64,000 bases of DNA from Trema orientale (GCA_002914845.1 JXTC01000029.1:1318624-1382623), one strand, 5' to 3'; shown: positions 10,886 through 23,330, numbered from the stretch's first letter. The notes: generated by a model not told the origin, from the sequence alone. Program-made: numbers and translations.

Positions 10886-12514
10886 TGCTGATAAATTCGA
10901 AAACAAATTTCTGAAAAACGATTTTACCGAAAATGATTTCTGCAGTTTTGTAAATAAATCAAGAACGCAGCGGACGATCAATTTTTCTTGAGACTTTACA
11001 AAACGAAATAAACAGAATCGTTGATCTAACATAAATCAATTCATGGATCTTGGTTTAGATAAAACCTGAAAGTGCTTCACAACCATTGAGCCTTCCCGTC
11101 TATTCTCTGGAACCCCTTGAATGATCCGGTGTGTGGGCACTTTCTTGATTCCCAATGAGAGATGAGCGGATGATCTTCCTTCTCCTTGATTGCACGTTTA
11201 CGTCCATGGGTATCTCTCCCTCGGCGGCCATGAACGAACTCGGGATTGCTCCTGCTGTAGCTCGGTTCTCTCACACTCCCTCTTTTCTCTATGTCTCACG
11301 TTTTCTATAGTCACTGTGACTGAGAGTGGCATATGGCTCTTGTGTTTAGGCTTAGGAGAACTTTTTTCTTAAGTATTAAAGAGATGTAAACTTTAATGAG
11401 CTTATTGGGCTCAACTGACCATTCAATTAGTATTGGGCTATGTGTGAGCTAGACAGGGGACCTTATGGATCCAAATAGTATAAGCTCCAATGGACTAATT
11501 ACCCACAATCATAATTAACTTTTAACTATGATTGGGCCTTGTCCATTATTATTGGAGCACTCCATTATAGGCCCAATATTGCACTCTTAAACTAAATGTC
11601 ATATATTTTTTGTGAAGCTAATTAACACTTTAATTAACTTGATCCATTTAGCATATACTATACCTGCAGATATACCTCTTATGCAATGCCGTACTAGTGA
11701 GGTGAAATTACCGTATTACCCTACCTTTCCATTTTTCATCTAATCGATAATAATTGACTATGGTGTTTGTAACTGCCCATACAAACACAGTCTAATTCAC
11801 AAAGTGAATACCTGGCGCCTGGTTTTTTATTATCTAAGTCCTTGAAAAAACTCAAAGTGACATTATATGCATGGTGTCCAAATCATGAAAGACGTTCTTG
11901 TCAATTCACAAATCTTATCTTCCAAGATACCGGAGTTCAAACCATATAATCGGAACTAGTCCTTTAGTAAGTCAAAAAGATAAAACTCGTGAAAACAAGT
12001 CCAACAATCACTAGGATTAAGGTAATCTTGCAATAGTGCTAGATTAGTGACAGATAGAATATTAAGTTACAGCACTTAACCTCAAATTCTATTTTCACTT
12101 AGTCCAGTTCAATGCACTTATAACTTTCTTATAACGCACTAGTGTTTCTATCCAAAGTCAGACACTTCAATGATTGGAGACTTCATCAATCCCGTTGAAA
12201 TAGAAAATACTACATTTTATGGCAAAATAAAATATTCCATACTTATTTGCTGAATGTGAACTTTTAATTTAGACATAATGAAATAAAAAATTTAGTCTCC
12301 CACATGTGAACACTTCATACGAATAATTCTTTATTACTCATTATTAGTCATGAAAACTTTTAGACGTTTGCAAAATAGAAAACATAAGCATCACATGTAT
12401 ATAATTGGGACATATTATGAAATTTATTAAGAACAAATAGATAACACTTAAATCCAGTAAATATTGTTTAAAATGCCAAACAAAGAAACTACTTTCTAGG
12501 GCATATTCCCAACA
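10886..12514 (-). mobile_element. Solo LTR of a Ty1-Copia retrotransposon
   Basis: On the minus strand it begins at 12514 with TGTTGGGAATATGCCCTAGA, a start I recognise from plant Copia LTRs, and ends at 10886 with ...ATCAGCA (TG...CA). It is flanked by ATGTA (10881-10885) and ACGTA (12515-12519), an almost exact 5-bp duplication. The flanks rejoin into the local repeat 'GAGATGTA..AAGTTTTCATTAC', which is present nearby without the LTR (13357-13430). No coding domains occur inside the 1629 bp. So this is a solo LTR left by recombination between LTRs. Confidence 0.75.
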
Positions 12515-12548
12515 ACGTAAGTTTTCATTACCGAAAAAAAAAAAGAAA

Positions 12549-12565
12549 GGCCCACCGTGGGCTCG
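12549..12565 (-). pseudogene. 3'-end remnant of a duplicated tRNA-Lys gene
   Basis: GGCCCACCGTGGGCTCG on the plus strand corresponds, with two one-base losses, to the 3' acceptor and T-arm part of the intact tRNA-Lys at 13539-13611. It is preceded by the same A/G-rich run and the same TAAGTTTTCATTAC spacer as the intact gene's flank. The rest of the tRNA is missing, and segmental copy B follows directly. Confidence 0.55.
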
Positions 12566-12806
12566 GCTCGATATTATACTACGGGCTATAGGGCCGAGTT
12601 GGCCTCTTTTTTGCATTTTTGCCCACTAGCCCGAATTTCTTATTCGGCCGGACTGGGCCGCCCATATTTACACCTCTAATCACAAGATGGCAAGCTCCGT
12701 CAACTTCCTTCGAGCCATAAATGACGACAACGCTACAAACAAGGATGAATGCGTATTTATGGGCAAATCTGTCTATTAAACCTTCTCTTTTTCTTTGAAT
12801 TCAGAG
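12561..12806. repeat. Segmental duplicate, copy B
   Basis: Second copy of the 10591-10833 segment, with scattered substitutions and small indels. It ends at the same TTTGAATTCAGAG. See copy A. Confidence 0.85.
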
Positions 12807-13289
12807 TATCAAATGCACATTTTATAGGTAAATATGTCAGTTGATGACCATGTGGGTTGCAAATGCAAAGAAGACACTAGAGGTTATAAATATTGAAGGT
12901 AGAGTTTCTTTTTTTTTTTTTTCAGCTCATTAGAAAGAATTTTAAGTTTCACCCATTGCCCTTCAAAATAGTTTACCAATGGTAGAATTGTACAGTAGGG
13001 ACCAATAAGCCAAAATTTTATAACATTAGGGATGTGAATGCCAAAAAAAAAGGACTGAAAACTAATAAACGAAAAGGGGTAAGTTTGGAACAGTGGTGCC
13101 AAAACTCCAATTACATATAATAAGACATATATGGGCCGATAGAATAGTGACTAATTAGAATTACCACATGATCCACATTGCCCACAAAAGAAAAAAGAAA
13201 AAATAAAAAATAAAAAATAAAAAATTGAACAATCCTAATGTAATTAGTATACTGATGTAATAACCGTCTTATTGATTAACTTATTCAGG

Positions 13290-13515
13290 AAAAACAAATT
13301 ATATTAATTAGAAAGTAGAAATAGTACAGTTTTCATTACCAATTCAAGAAAACAAATTATATTAATTGGAAAGGAGAAATTGTACGTGGGATGAGATGTA
13401 TGTAAGTTTTCATTACAAAAAATAAATAAAAAATAAAAATAAATTCAAGAAAAAAAAATTGTATTAATTGGAAAGGAGAAATAGTACATGAGATGAGATG
13501 TATGTAATTTATTAA
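13290..13515. repeat. Repeated 40-50 bp unit next to tRNA-Lys
   Basis: TTATATTAATTGGAAAGGAG followed by AAATAGTACATGAGATG recurs at about 13299, 13357 and 13459. A fourth copy at 10847 directly borders the solo LTR. The copies differ by a few bases. I see no function. Confidence 0.75.
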
Positions 13516-13538
13516 AAAAAAAAAGAAAGAAAAAAAGG

Positions 13539-13611
13539 CGCCCACCGTGGGGCTCGAACCCACGACCACAAGGTTAAGAGCCTTGCGCTCTACCGACTGA
13601 GCTAGACGGGC
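13539..13611 (-). tRNA. tRNA-Lys (anticodon CUU)
   Basis: A 73-nt gene without an intron. The 5' end GCCCGTC pairs with the 3' strand GGTGGGC (G-U pairs allowed), with discriminator G. The D arm is TAGCTCAGTCGGTAGAGC (A box), the anticodon arm is CAAGG-CTCTTAA-CCTTG with CTT at positions 34-36, and the T arm holds GGTTCGAGCCC (B box). A T-rich Pol III terminator (CCTTTTTTTC) follows on the minus strand just below 13539. The gene is intact and probably functional. Confidence 0.97.
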
Positions 13612-13941
13612 AGTTGTATGATCATGACACATCATAACACCATTGAATTATACACAACATGTCGAGTATCGACGATTGAAAACTTGCTTAACCCTTTCCC
13701 TCAAAAAAAAAAAAAAAAAAACTTGCTTAACCCTGACCGTCCATCAATTCATCACCCACCGTTGATTAAAAAAAGAAAAAAGGCGGGAACCTCAGTGGCT
13801 CAACCGTCAAATACAACAGTACGGAAACCAAAGTGGAAAATAAAAATAAAAAATATTTGGAAAAATTACAAAAATTGAACCAATTTTTTTGCTTGCACCC
13901 CCTTCGCTCGAAACAAGAAAACATTCTCGAACCTTCTGGAA

Positions 13942-15138
13942 ATGGACGACAATGGCGGCGGAGCCGGTGACGACCCCTTCGGCTCCCTCCTACCCTTCTG
14001 CCACGTGTCCTCCTCTCAGGAGGAACGCCTACACCGCTGCCCATTCGCCCCCGAGCCTTACAACCCCGAAAACGACTCGTCGTCGGCGAACTCCGACGAC
14101 CAGATTCGGGTCGAGTCCACCGGAATCATCATGGTATCGCCGCCGGACAGCGAGGAAGAAGGAGGAGAAGACAACGATAACAGCAACTCTCACGACGTAT
14201 TCCACACCCCGCCAGAGGAGTCCGCGCCGGGGAGCTCCAACGAGCTGCAACCGCCGAGGGACGCCGACGGCCACCGCGGCGATGGTCGGATTCTCGAGGC
14301 GGCGGAAGGCGGAGGTGGGGAGACTGCGGCCGTCGAAGTTGGATTCTGGGAAGCTGGCGGGACAGGGACGGTGGATTTGAGCCGGGATTCGGACCTAGGG
14401 TTTTCGGAGGTTGAGCTGGCGCAGAGGGTGGAGCCCGATTGGGACCCGAATCGTTCGGGGTTGGATGATTCCGGAACCCAATTGGAGGGGGTTAGGGTTT
14501 TGAGGAGGGAATTGTCGTTGCAGGACGGCTTAGGCGAGTCGCCATTGAAGAAATTGAAGGTTTCAGGGCGAAATTCAGAGAAAGCTGATGAGGAATCGGA
14601 GTCGGAGAGGGATACTCCGCGAAGCAACGGCTCTGATTCAAACGAAAATCTTGGGATCAACGGCGAGGAGAGCTCGGCGAAGAGGAAGTTGGACTTCACC
14701 GAAAACGACGGAGCCACCGAAGTCGTAGAAATGGAGAGCGAAGCAAACGACAGCGTTTTGGGATTAGGGAACGGTGAGATCAATAATAGTAAGGACAAGC
14801 TATCTGCTAAAGAGTTTCTTGAGACAATGGAGATGCTACAACGACGTGATAGCAGCGGCGAAACGCAGGAGACGGCGGTTGAGATTGAACGGTCGCCGCC
14901 GCCGCGTCGCCGGCTTCCGGATTCGATTACCGGGCAATCGGAGAAAGCTGCGGCGGCGGCGGCGGAGGAAAAGGGTCGTAGGGAGCTCACACTTCTGGAT
15001 GTGCTGAAACTGATTGGTGAAGATTGTGATGGTGATCAGTGCAATTCAAGTTGCAGCTTTCTGGAGATGGCTAAGCGCCGGGGGATGAGCTTTCCTCGGC
15101 CCGAACCCAGAACCAATTTTGGAGAAGATGATTCGTGA
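13942..15138 (+). CDS. Unrecognised acidic plant protein, 398 aa
   Basis: A single-exon frame from ATG 13942 to TGA 15136-15138 in GC-rich DNA that contrasts with its AT-rich flanks. The protein is rich in D, E, S and G and mostly low-complexity. The N-terminus (MDDNGGGAGDDPFGSLLPFC) and the C-terminal segment from about residue 345 (LTLLDVLKLIGEDCDGD, a cluster of three cysteines, then FLEMAKRRGMSFPRPEP) look ordered and conserved. Between them lie basic patches such as SPLKKLKVSGR and SAKRKLDF and an alanine run. I do not recognise a domain. The charged, disordered character suggests a nuclear protein, but that is inference. A long frame on the opposite strand is a shadow of its biased codons. 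An A-rich leader with no obvious TATA lies upstream. The 3' leader extends past 15400. Confidence 0.82.
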   Translation: MDDNGGGAGDDPFGSLLPFCHVSSSQEERLHRCPFAPEPYNPENDSSSANSDDQIRVESTGIIMVSPPDSEEEGGEDNDNSNSHDVFHTPPEESAPGSSNELQPPRDADGHRGDGRILEAAEGGGGETAAVEVGFWEAGGTGTVDLSRDSDLGFSEVELAQRVEPDWDPNRSGLDDSGTQLEGVRVLRRELSLQDGLGESPLKKLKVSGRNSEKADEESESERDTPRSNGSDSNENLGINGEESSAKRKLDFTENDGATEVVEMESEANDSVLGLGNGEINNSKDKLSAKEFLETMEMLQRRDSSGETQETAVEIERSPPPRRRLPDSITGQSEKAAAAAAEEKGRRELTLLDVLKLIGEDCDGDQCNSSCSFLEMAKRRGMSFPRPEPRTNFGEDDS

Positions 15139-17347
15139 GGTGACAAGTTTTGGGAATATTTGGAAGGAGAAGAGGTTGTGGGTTTTGGTGGTTGGGCGCC
15201 ATTGGAGAGGAATAGCTCAGCTAAGTAGTGGAAATTCAGTTTTTTGGGTACTAACTGCTGCCAATTGGAAATTTTGGGCTCCAATTTGAGATTTTGGTGG
15301 TTGTTAATGGGGTTTATAATTGGATTGTAAAGGGTTAATATGTGTGGGAGTTTTTTCTTTTTCCTACTCGGGTAATTGGACATCTTGCTTTTTGACCCTT
15401 TAAAACCTTATTTTTTGTGGTATCGTTTGTGATTATAATAATTGACATACAAACATTTTCTTTTGTGTTTCTAAGGATGATCATTTTACTTTGCATTAAA
15501 ATCACGTATGAAAACTGAAGAAGTTAGTGCTAAACGTAGAATTACTCGATTGTAACTAAATTATTTAGACTAGAGCTTATATATTGATGATAATTCACTT
15601 ATCACGTTAATTCTTATTAACAAATGTAATGTGTAACATTTACTCTTATTGAGGAGGAAAAAAAAAAAGGGCGTCTCATACTTAAGTTAGTACTGCTCAT
15701 TCATTCCCGAGGGTTCTAACTTCTATATATGACGGAACCGGGGGTTCTATGTAAGTCTTACTATGCGCGTTTGTTCCTAACATAGCTTTTACATACTTCT
15801 ATCAGGTAATTGAAAAATGTGAAAAGGTACCGAAGGATGTTATTTGTGCTAAGTACCACGTGACTAACACCTAAAGTCACAACCTTGCTACTATTGTTAC
15901 ATTATTGCTATTTGTTTGCTAATGTGGTGTTGCTTAAATTTGACTTCTTGTAGAAACATGGGTGGACGAGGACATTTTGCTTTTGTTCTAGCCTTTTCTG
16001 TCGAGCTAAAAGCATCAACTTTAGGTGTTTCCCAAAAGTGTTGCCTCACCTCATCATTGGTGCAGCAATCTACTGAAAGGGATGGTTGTAGATTTGCCAT
16101 AAGAGCACTGACTCATTGTTATACATTACTATTGGTTATGACTTATGTACCACACCACCATTGTGTCACACTATTATAAAGTACTAATTTTAATTCACTT
16201 CCAGATTAGTACAAACACAGGTGATGTGATATCTAACATTTAAATGATATGTATCATACTAAATTTTCCATTGCCATAATCTCAAAAAGAAAATATCGCT
16301 ACGTTAGAACTACTAGTTTGTTCCCTTTACCATTTGCCATGTGGTATCACAACTCACTAACTCCTTGGCTTTTTATATCCTTGCTTTTACGAGTATCAAA
16401 CTCTAAGGTTTTGGAAGTAGATTTCCAAACGCGCCCGTATTCAGGGAAAATTCACTTTGAGGCGACCGAATGAGAAATGACAAAGCAGAAATTTTGAAAT
16501 GAGCACGAGTATTTAATAAAGAACGAGCTTAGGATTCCAAGTACAAGTGTACAACTTTGTCCATCTTCTCTCCTCTCTTGTTATTGAGAGAAACTATATA
16601 TTTGAGGCCTTTTTATTTTACCCCGCTTGTGGAAGGATTTGAGATATTTGGTTCTTGCACAAGGCATGTAGCTTAAGATTTTATGAACACTTCAAAATTT
16701 CTAACTAAATCCAATACTACAAAATTACTTTTTCAGATTAATGCTTAGTATTTGAACTTTTGAAGTACCATACCGAGAGAAAAGCTAGTTCTCATTGTAA
16801 CTACTCTCCATTATCCATTACTACTTCCAACTCATCTTTCACGAGTTACAAACTGTAGTATATCTTACAAAACAACTAACATTTTCTCCTTTTTTCCTGT
16901 TTTGAGAAGCACCTTCTTTTTTTCCGACTTAAACCGACACATCATCCCCCAACTGCCTCGTTTTCCCCCTTTTATTTCTATTAACAATGGTGATGAACAT
17001 GAAACGACGCCCCCTTTTTCTCATAATTGCTATGCAAAGACTAAAGGCTGCAATTCATACAAAAACCTAGACTTTACCGCTTGTGCATTATGAACTATAT
17101 ATTACAACCTGTTGTCAACCTATACAACAAAACCCACCCAAATTCATCCCCTCGAATTCCAAAGTTTAAAAAAGGTCTAGGGAAAAGAAGAACAACCATC
17201 AAACCTCATTCACAGACTTTTTTTTTTCTTTTCTTTTTTTGCTGTTTTCTATGTCAACCAAGCAAAATATGTGAACCGCAGTCATGTTTCTGGCTCAAGG
17301 CATTACCTATATAGTCCTACGGATCGATGCTGCATACATTGGCCTTC
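15139..17347. other. Intergenic DNA between two convergent genes
   Basis: Holds the 3' untranslated part of the 13942 gene (to about 15480) and of the GATA gene (about 16900-17347). Between them I see only short open frames without recognisable motifs and a poly-A/T-rich background. Confidence 0.5.
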
Positions 17348-20300
17348 TCAGGGATGGACAAGATGTGGGTATATGGAGCTACTACTAGTGCTTGCTTGTT
17401 GGGAACCAAAACTTAGTGCCGGGTGAAGAAGCTCTGCTTGCGCAAAAGAGCCATTGGATGGCACATCCAGCAGCAGGTCCTGGTCAGAACTTTCTTCAAC
17501 GAAATTGATAGAGTCCAGCAATAAAGAGCTACCATCAGGTGGCAAAGCAAATAGGCTTCTTGGGCTAAAGCAAGAACCATCATTGTCAATGACTTCTTTC
17601 TTATCATAGCTAGCCTTTACTATCATCCTTTTGGGGCTCTTCATCACAATCTTTACTTCTGAAAGATAAAAAACATGTTTAGAATATTGCAGTTGCATTA
17701 CAGCTCTACAAAATGTTACACAGCAAAATTATATTCCCACTCACACATGTAGGAGCAATGGGATATAGATATAAGTACGTACATATATATATATACACAC
17801 ATATATATATATAGAGAAAATAAGTGCCATTTCTTTGTCTTGTGACATTGTCAAAAATGGAAAATGCCAAAGGGGTGTGAATGATATAAAATCCTAAACA
17901 TATCTTCCCATTCTGTAGTGTTAGAAGCAAATTTTGCATCTGAAAACCTTCAGCTCATACTAAACCTTTGTTATTGTCAGAGAGAATAACTCGTTTTCAT
18001 CTCAATTTTTCTCTCTTAAGATGTATTTTACTTCCATTTTGTTGAGAGAGAGAGAGAAGATAAGTGCCATTTCTTTGTCTTGTGACATTGTCAAAAATGG
18101 AAAATGCCAAAGGGGTGTGAATGATATAAAATTCTAAACATATCTTCCCATTCTGAAGTGTTAGAAGCAAATTTTGCATCTGAAAACCTTCAGCTCATAC
18201 TTAAGTTTTGTTATTGTCAGAGAAAATAACTCGTTTTCATCTCAATTTTTCTCTCTTAAAATGTATTTTACTTCCATTTTGTTGGCTTCTCTTTGGTTTC
18301 CGTTTAACACACAAAAGGAGAGAACTAATGTGGTATCGTCTTATCTGAAACTCGCCACCACTTTCTGACAATGAAAAACTCACATCATTCAACAATATAC
18401 CATAAGAAATTATTTTCAGCCAACCTGGAAACTTCTTATTTTGGCTGTCTTGCGGTCTCCTGTTACTTGATGCGGTGATGTTAGATGCAGATATAACAGA
18501 CACTCTAGAGCTACTTTTAGGATTCTGCCGGAAAAAAAAAAAAAAAAGATGCTAATGAATTCTAAGTTCACTTGCCTTATGAAAAGTTGTTTTTGAGAAA
18601 TTACCGATTTAAATTAACTTCAAACCTTAAGCAGATGATAGTGTTCAACCCATTTAGATTTCGACAAATTTGATAATGCAAGCCTTTTCAAAGTTTTACA
18701 GTCTTCAGGCTTTGCCCCTGAAAAAGAGATATCAAAGACCCCTTCCGCAAGTAGTTGCTGAAAGGAAGTTATGTTCTCCCTGAACTGAGGGCTATCGAAC
18801 AAGCTCTTGAGGCTGAATAGACAAAAGCAAACAACCATGAATGTTGGATCATGTATCAGCTTCGAAAATTATTTTTGTTCAGCTAGAATGGCAGATAACC
18901 TCTCTGATCATACGGCAGTTAAGATGCACTATAAAATAATGCATGAATGATGACCATTTATCTAACAACATGAATGACAGAGATTCTAACCTGTCAGGAA
19001 GATTAACAACATCAACTGAAGGAAGAAACTTCAGTAATTGTTGTTGCTCTTCATTTGTCAAGTGTCTCATGAACTCCTCAGAATCCAGAGCATCCTACAC
19101 GAGTTGATAATGGCAATTAAGGCAGTTAGTCAACTATTGAGAAACAATAGTAATAAACATTAGAGCAGAGTAATTCGGTAGTTCATGTTAAAATGGGTGC
19201 TTGTTTGAATAATTTCTCAAATACACAATTTGAGTTTGGCAAGGTTCCATATCTTGAAAAGTAAAACCATGCAAACCATTTCTGTAAAGAACAAATAAAA
19301 AAAGACCAGATTGTCTTGTAAAGAAGACCATAAAATGCAACTTACAATTAAATCTATATGATGCAATGGTGAATTATGGCTTCCCAAAATTTGGAAGATC
19401 TCCTGGTGAGACTTCTCCCTGCAAAGCCAAAGCACATAAATATTAGTAATAGGGCGAGAACCATTTATACTTTTCCAACTTCGGAACAACAATTTCTACT
19501 TCCACAAAGTGCTACTTCCATCTACAGGCAAGAACATACAAGCACATACATACATCTACATATTCATGTATCCAAGTTTGCAGTTTCTGCTACTTCTATA
19601 ATCATTGACGCACATAACCACCAGATAATCAGTTCCCTAAAAGATCACCCTCGTAAATACTTGATATTCGCTATATATGCTATGCTTATAGTTTGATATT
19701 TTAGAGATGAACCTGAAACAAGTTCTCTTGTTATTCTGCAACTTGACTAAATTTGTACATTTTGCAATCAACACTAATGCATCTAAACTCTAATAAACTA
19801 GGGCAGAAAATTTACCTTTTAAATTGTTCTTGCTGCATCCCATGTCCAGCAAAGTTAATCTTCTCTCTTCCGGGCCCAGAGAAAGTAACACCCTTGCTGT
19901 CATAATGGGTTGCTGAATGAGAATAAGCCTCATTACTATGAGAATGTTTGTTATCAACAGAAAGCGAGCTAGCTTCAGATTCCTCTTCTCTAGCTATTGC
20001 AGTGGGATGCCTGATTAGGACACTACCATGTCCTATCTCAACAGAAACCATTGGTGTTCCACTCTCAAAAAGAAGATCTTCTTCAGAAGACCCAGAGAAG
20101 TATGAAGACTGTTGTTCTTGTAAAATGCTATAAAGATCCTTTGTCAGCTTCTCAACAGAAGATTGTTTTGGACGATTAACACAAGTCCTTTTCCTAGAAG
20201 GTACCGAAGTGTCCCACACATTTGACTGAGCTGGACCTATTAAAGACCAATTGAATCTACAAGTCAATAACAGTGCTGAACTGAAAAGAGTTGAATCAGC

Positions 20301-22756
20301 GGATTGAAATTAAGTATACTGAACCAAAATGAAAGTAAAATATTCATGTAAATAAAGTGAAAGCAAAGTTGCAGGCCTTTTAGCTTCATTCAAGTCAACA
20401 GAAACTAAGTTCATGGAGTGGTAGTAATGAAAACAAGTGAATTAGTGTTCATTACATGGTTGGTGCAAGGCTTTTCATGCTCTCCATTCTAACAAAAAAG
20501 GGGACCACAAGGTTCAATTCTCCATTGTTAATTTGTTGTCCTAATAAAATTTTGAACTATCAAGACCACAGCCTTTCTCAACTTCAACTGACTACAGGAA
20601 ATTTTGCAGCTCCTCCATTGAATTGGAAGACAATACTAACTTTGACACTTTTAACTCATAACAAAGACACACACTCGCTTTCATCAATGAAAAAAGCAAG
20701 TACAAATTTTTGTTTGTTTCTAAACAAGTTTCAAATCTTAGTGAATATCCAACCTGTCAAATCACTTGCATCTCCACCGCCAAATTGTGCACAGCTCTCA
20801 GAGTTAGATATGGCAGAACCAGAACTTGATCTATTACTGGCATCTTCATCTATTACCTTTCGGAAACCCTGGTTATAATCAGTTGCAACCCCTCCAACCA
20901 CTACATTATCATAATTATGCTTTCTTTTAAGCAGTTTCACCTCCTTGTTCTTGTTTAAAGATATGCTCTTCACCTTGGAAATTCTGAGATCTTCAAAATC
21001 ATCAGGTTCTGCCCGAGCATGAAGAGGAGTATAATTTGCTAGAGTTCCCTTAGTCCTCCATCGAGATCCACATGCATTGCATAGCACTGGCTTCTCAGGA
21101 GGCCCATTACGCCAAAGGGGAGTGCCTGTTGGGATAATTGGTTGTTAGCAATTTATGCATATCAACAATGCTAAGCTATTCATAGCAAACATTTTCATGC
21201 ACAACAATTGAGATAAAGTGCAAATAAAACATAACCAGTCACAGATAAATTGCCACCTCAAGCTCTACAAGGGTCCAATTCAAATTTTCAAATTAGATAA
21301 CAATGAATGGCTATTATAGAGAAGAAACAAAGCTGTATTGTCATTATTATCATCACATAATAATCCTGAATCAGTAAAGTCTCCGTTCCTTTCCTGAAAT
21401 AAATTATTACCATAAACTTCAATACATCAAGCAGCATGTCCAAACTGATAAATTCTTGCCTCATTTTCTCAAATTTTAGGTTCACATTATTGTGAAACAT
21501 GCTAGAAGCAAAATTCATTAGTAACTGGGAGCAGTTCTTGTCCTTTCTTTCACCTCTGAACATATGATTCACTTATAGGCAGACAAAAGTGTTTATTCAA
21601 GTTTAAAGATGATATGCAGTGACTACAAAAAATTAATTGATAAGGTTCCGACAAAAATTATATGGATTATGATTCAATGTGCTGACACAGGCTTTTGAAG
21701 TTGCCTTAAACCAAAGTGAGAACTCTACTGAAATACAAAAGCCATAGCTTCCACTTTCCACTGACATGACACACTAAGTTTTGAAACTACAACCGCCATA
21801 ATGAATAAAGCAAAGAGTCAAACACTTAGAATTGTTCTCGACTTAAGCTTTAGAACGAACTTCGTTCCATTACATAAAAAATGTTGTCTAAAACACAATT
21901 CCTTATCAAAAGGTTATGACAAAACAGTTTTGATCACATAGGAAATTTCAATTTGAGCAATAGGTCATTTGGTCCATAAGCCATTGGAGAAAACTCTAGT
22001 AGAAGAAAAATTACTCTCAAATGACACAAAGTGAAAGAAATGGTCCAAAACGAATACGGGTTAGAACACTCTCACCAAGCTGCATGCTCTAAGGAATTGA
22101 AAATGGACATCAAAAAACGCACATTTTGCTTGCCATTGAGTTGTTTGAACTCAGATAGCAAATAGGAATTATGGTGGTTTGGCTCAGTATTTGTGTTCAT
22201 ATAGAGAAAAGTAAGAAATCTTGTAATACAACTCCATAGTTTCTCAGTACACAAACAGACTACAGAGCTCAATTTTGCATTGGGGACACTTGTTGAGTCT
22301 TGAATGACAGTCAAAAGGAACAAAACACCAATCAGAAAAAGCAAAGTTAAAGGTTAAAAATTAAATGAGAACATGGAAATTTGAATTCAGGAATAGATTC
22401 AAACTCAAAAGAGTGAAGATATTCGAAGAAACAAGGACACTTGTAGTTGAGAATTCATATACAAACAGAAAATATTACAACATAGCACCATATATTCCAG
22501 ATTTTGTATTTTACTTTTTGCCCAGCTGATTAATTTCTTCCCTTTTCAACATAGTAATTCTCTTCTGTTATCGAATTATTTATTTCAGCATATAAAACCA
22601 TTTCCACAATATTTCTTCCAAAAGAAAAAACACCCAGAAAAAAAAAATTGAAAAAAATGAAGAACCCAATTTTTATTTTCTTTAATAGAAAGAAAAATGG
22701 AGAAACAAGAACTCACTTGTAACTCCACAGTGATGGCAAGGTCCTTGCTTGCCCAT
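17348..22756 (-). CDS. GATA26: GATA-type zinc finger protein with DEUBAD/ASXH-like domain (GATA26/27 type)
   Basis: Eight exons join in frame on the minus strand: 22756-22717, 21125-20754, 20236-19816, 19418-19346, 19094-18991, 18812-18626, 18524-18425 and 17658-17348 (stop TGA at 17348-17350). The total is 1608 nt, 535 residues; all introns are GT-AG. The N-terminal finger is C7-X2-C10-X18-C29-X2-C32 with [19 protein letters not shown], split by intron 1. Residues about 290-395 ([42 protein letters not shown]) match the helical ASXH/DEUBAD module that plants fuse to this finger. A basic [10 protein letters not shown] segment opens the last exon. Members are nuclear DNA-binding regulators; the DEUBAD may bind a deubiquitinase, but that is inference. 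Length is close to my recollection of the Arabidopsis homologue. Exon ends were chosen by eye from splice signals and phase, which agrees throughout. Confidence 0.92.
17821..18284. repeat. 240-bp tandem duplication inside GATA intron 7
   Basis: 17821-18044 and 18061-18284 are nearly identical at an exact 240-base offset, with only a handful of substitutions. The two units are separated by a short GA-rich run. High identity means a recent duplication. The units contain no splice sites used in the model. Two short open frames inside it are products of the repeat. Confidence 0.95.
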
Positions 22757-23190
22757 GCTTCTCTTTTTTTCCAGAAGTGAAGAGAAATTCAAAGAAAAAT
22801 TGATAGAACAAAGGGAGTAAAAATATAAAAATAAAAAATAATAATTTTATTCACAAAAAAGTAGTGAGAAAAATCAAAATTTAAGCAAAAATATAATTGT
22901 TCTGTTGAACCCTTTTATGGCATATTCAACTGGGTATGGTAGCTTTTTCTGGAGCAAACCCAGAGCCAGAGTTTGCAGAATAAAGCAAAAGCCAAGAGAC
23001 CCAGAAGAGTTTTATGTCTTATAGTCCCACAAAAACATTAAAAAAAAAAATCTCAGGGGGTAAAAAAGCCTAAAATCAACAAGAAATGAAGGATTGAGAT
23101 GGGTTTTTCTCTAGCTGGGAATCTGTACAATCCAATGGAAGAGAAAAGACCATTGGAGGAATCTCATAAATAGATGTGAAAAGGAAGGTG

Positions 23191-23235
<45 letters not shown>

Positions 23236-23330
23236 TGTATATGTGTATGTGACTTCCTAGTTGTATTGTATATGGAGTAAATGTTCAGCTTTCTTTGCTT
23301 TATTTTGATGTTATTGAAAGATTTCAATTC
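22757..23330 (-). promoter_or_regulatory. GATA gene 5' leader and proximal promoter, with GA microsatellite
   Basis: The sequence upstream of the start codon at 22756 holds an uninterrupted (GA)n run at about 23195-23233. On the gene's own strand this is a (CT)n tract, a common feature of plant leaders and core promoters. No clear TATA box can be named. Confidence 0.5.

Noticed and set aside
13357..13635. Open frame with an ARLAQSVER...VVVGSSPTVGAFF motif
   Set aside because: This is the familiar false translation of a tRNA gene; the frame runs through the minus-strand tRNA-Lys at 13539-13611.
14190..14990. A 266-residue serine-rich frame opposite the 13942-15138 gene
   Set aside because: It is a mirror of the GC-rich, acidic coding sequence on the plus strand and has no splice or motif support.
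17706..18179. Two near-identical short minus-strand frames ([13 protein letters not shown]...)
   Set aside because: They exist twice only because the intron segment is tandemly duplicated, and they lie inside GATA intron 7.
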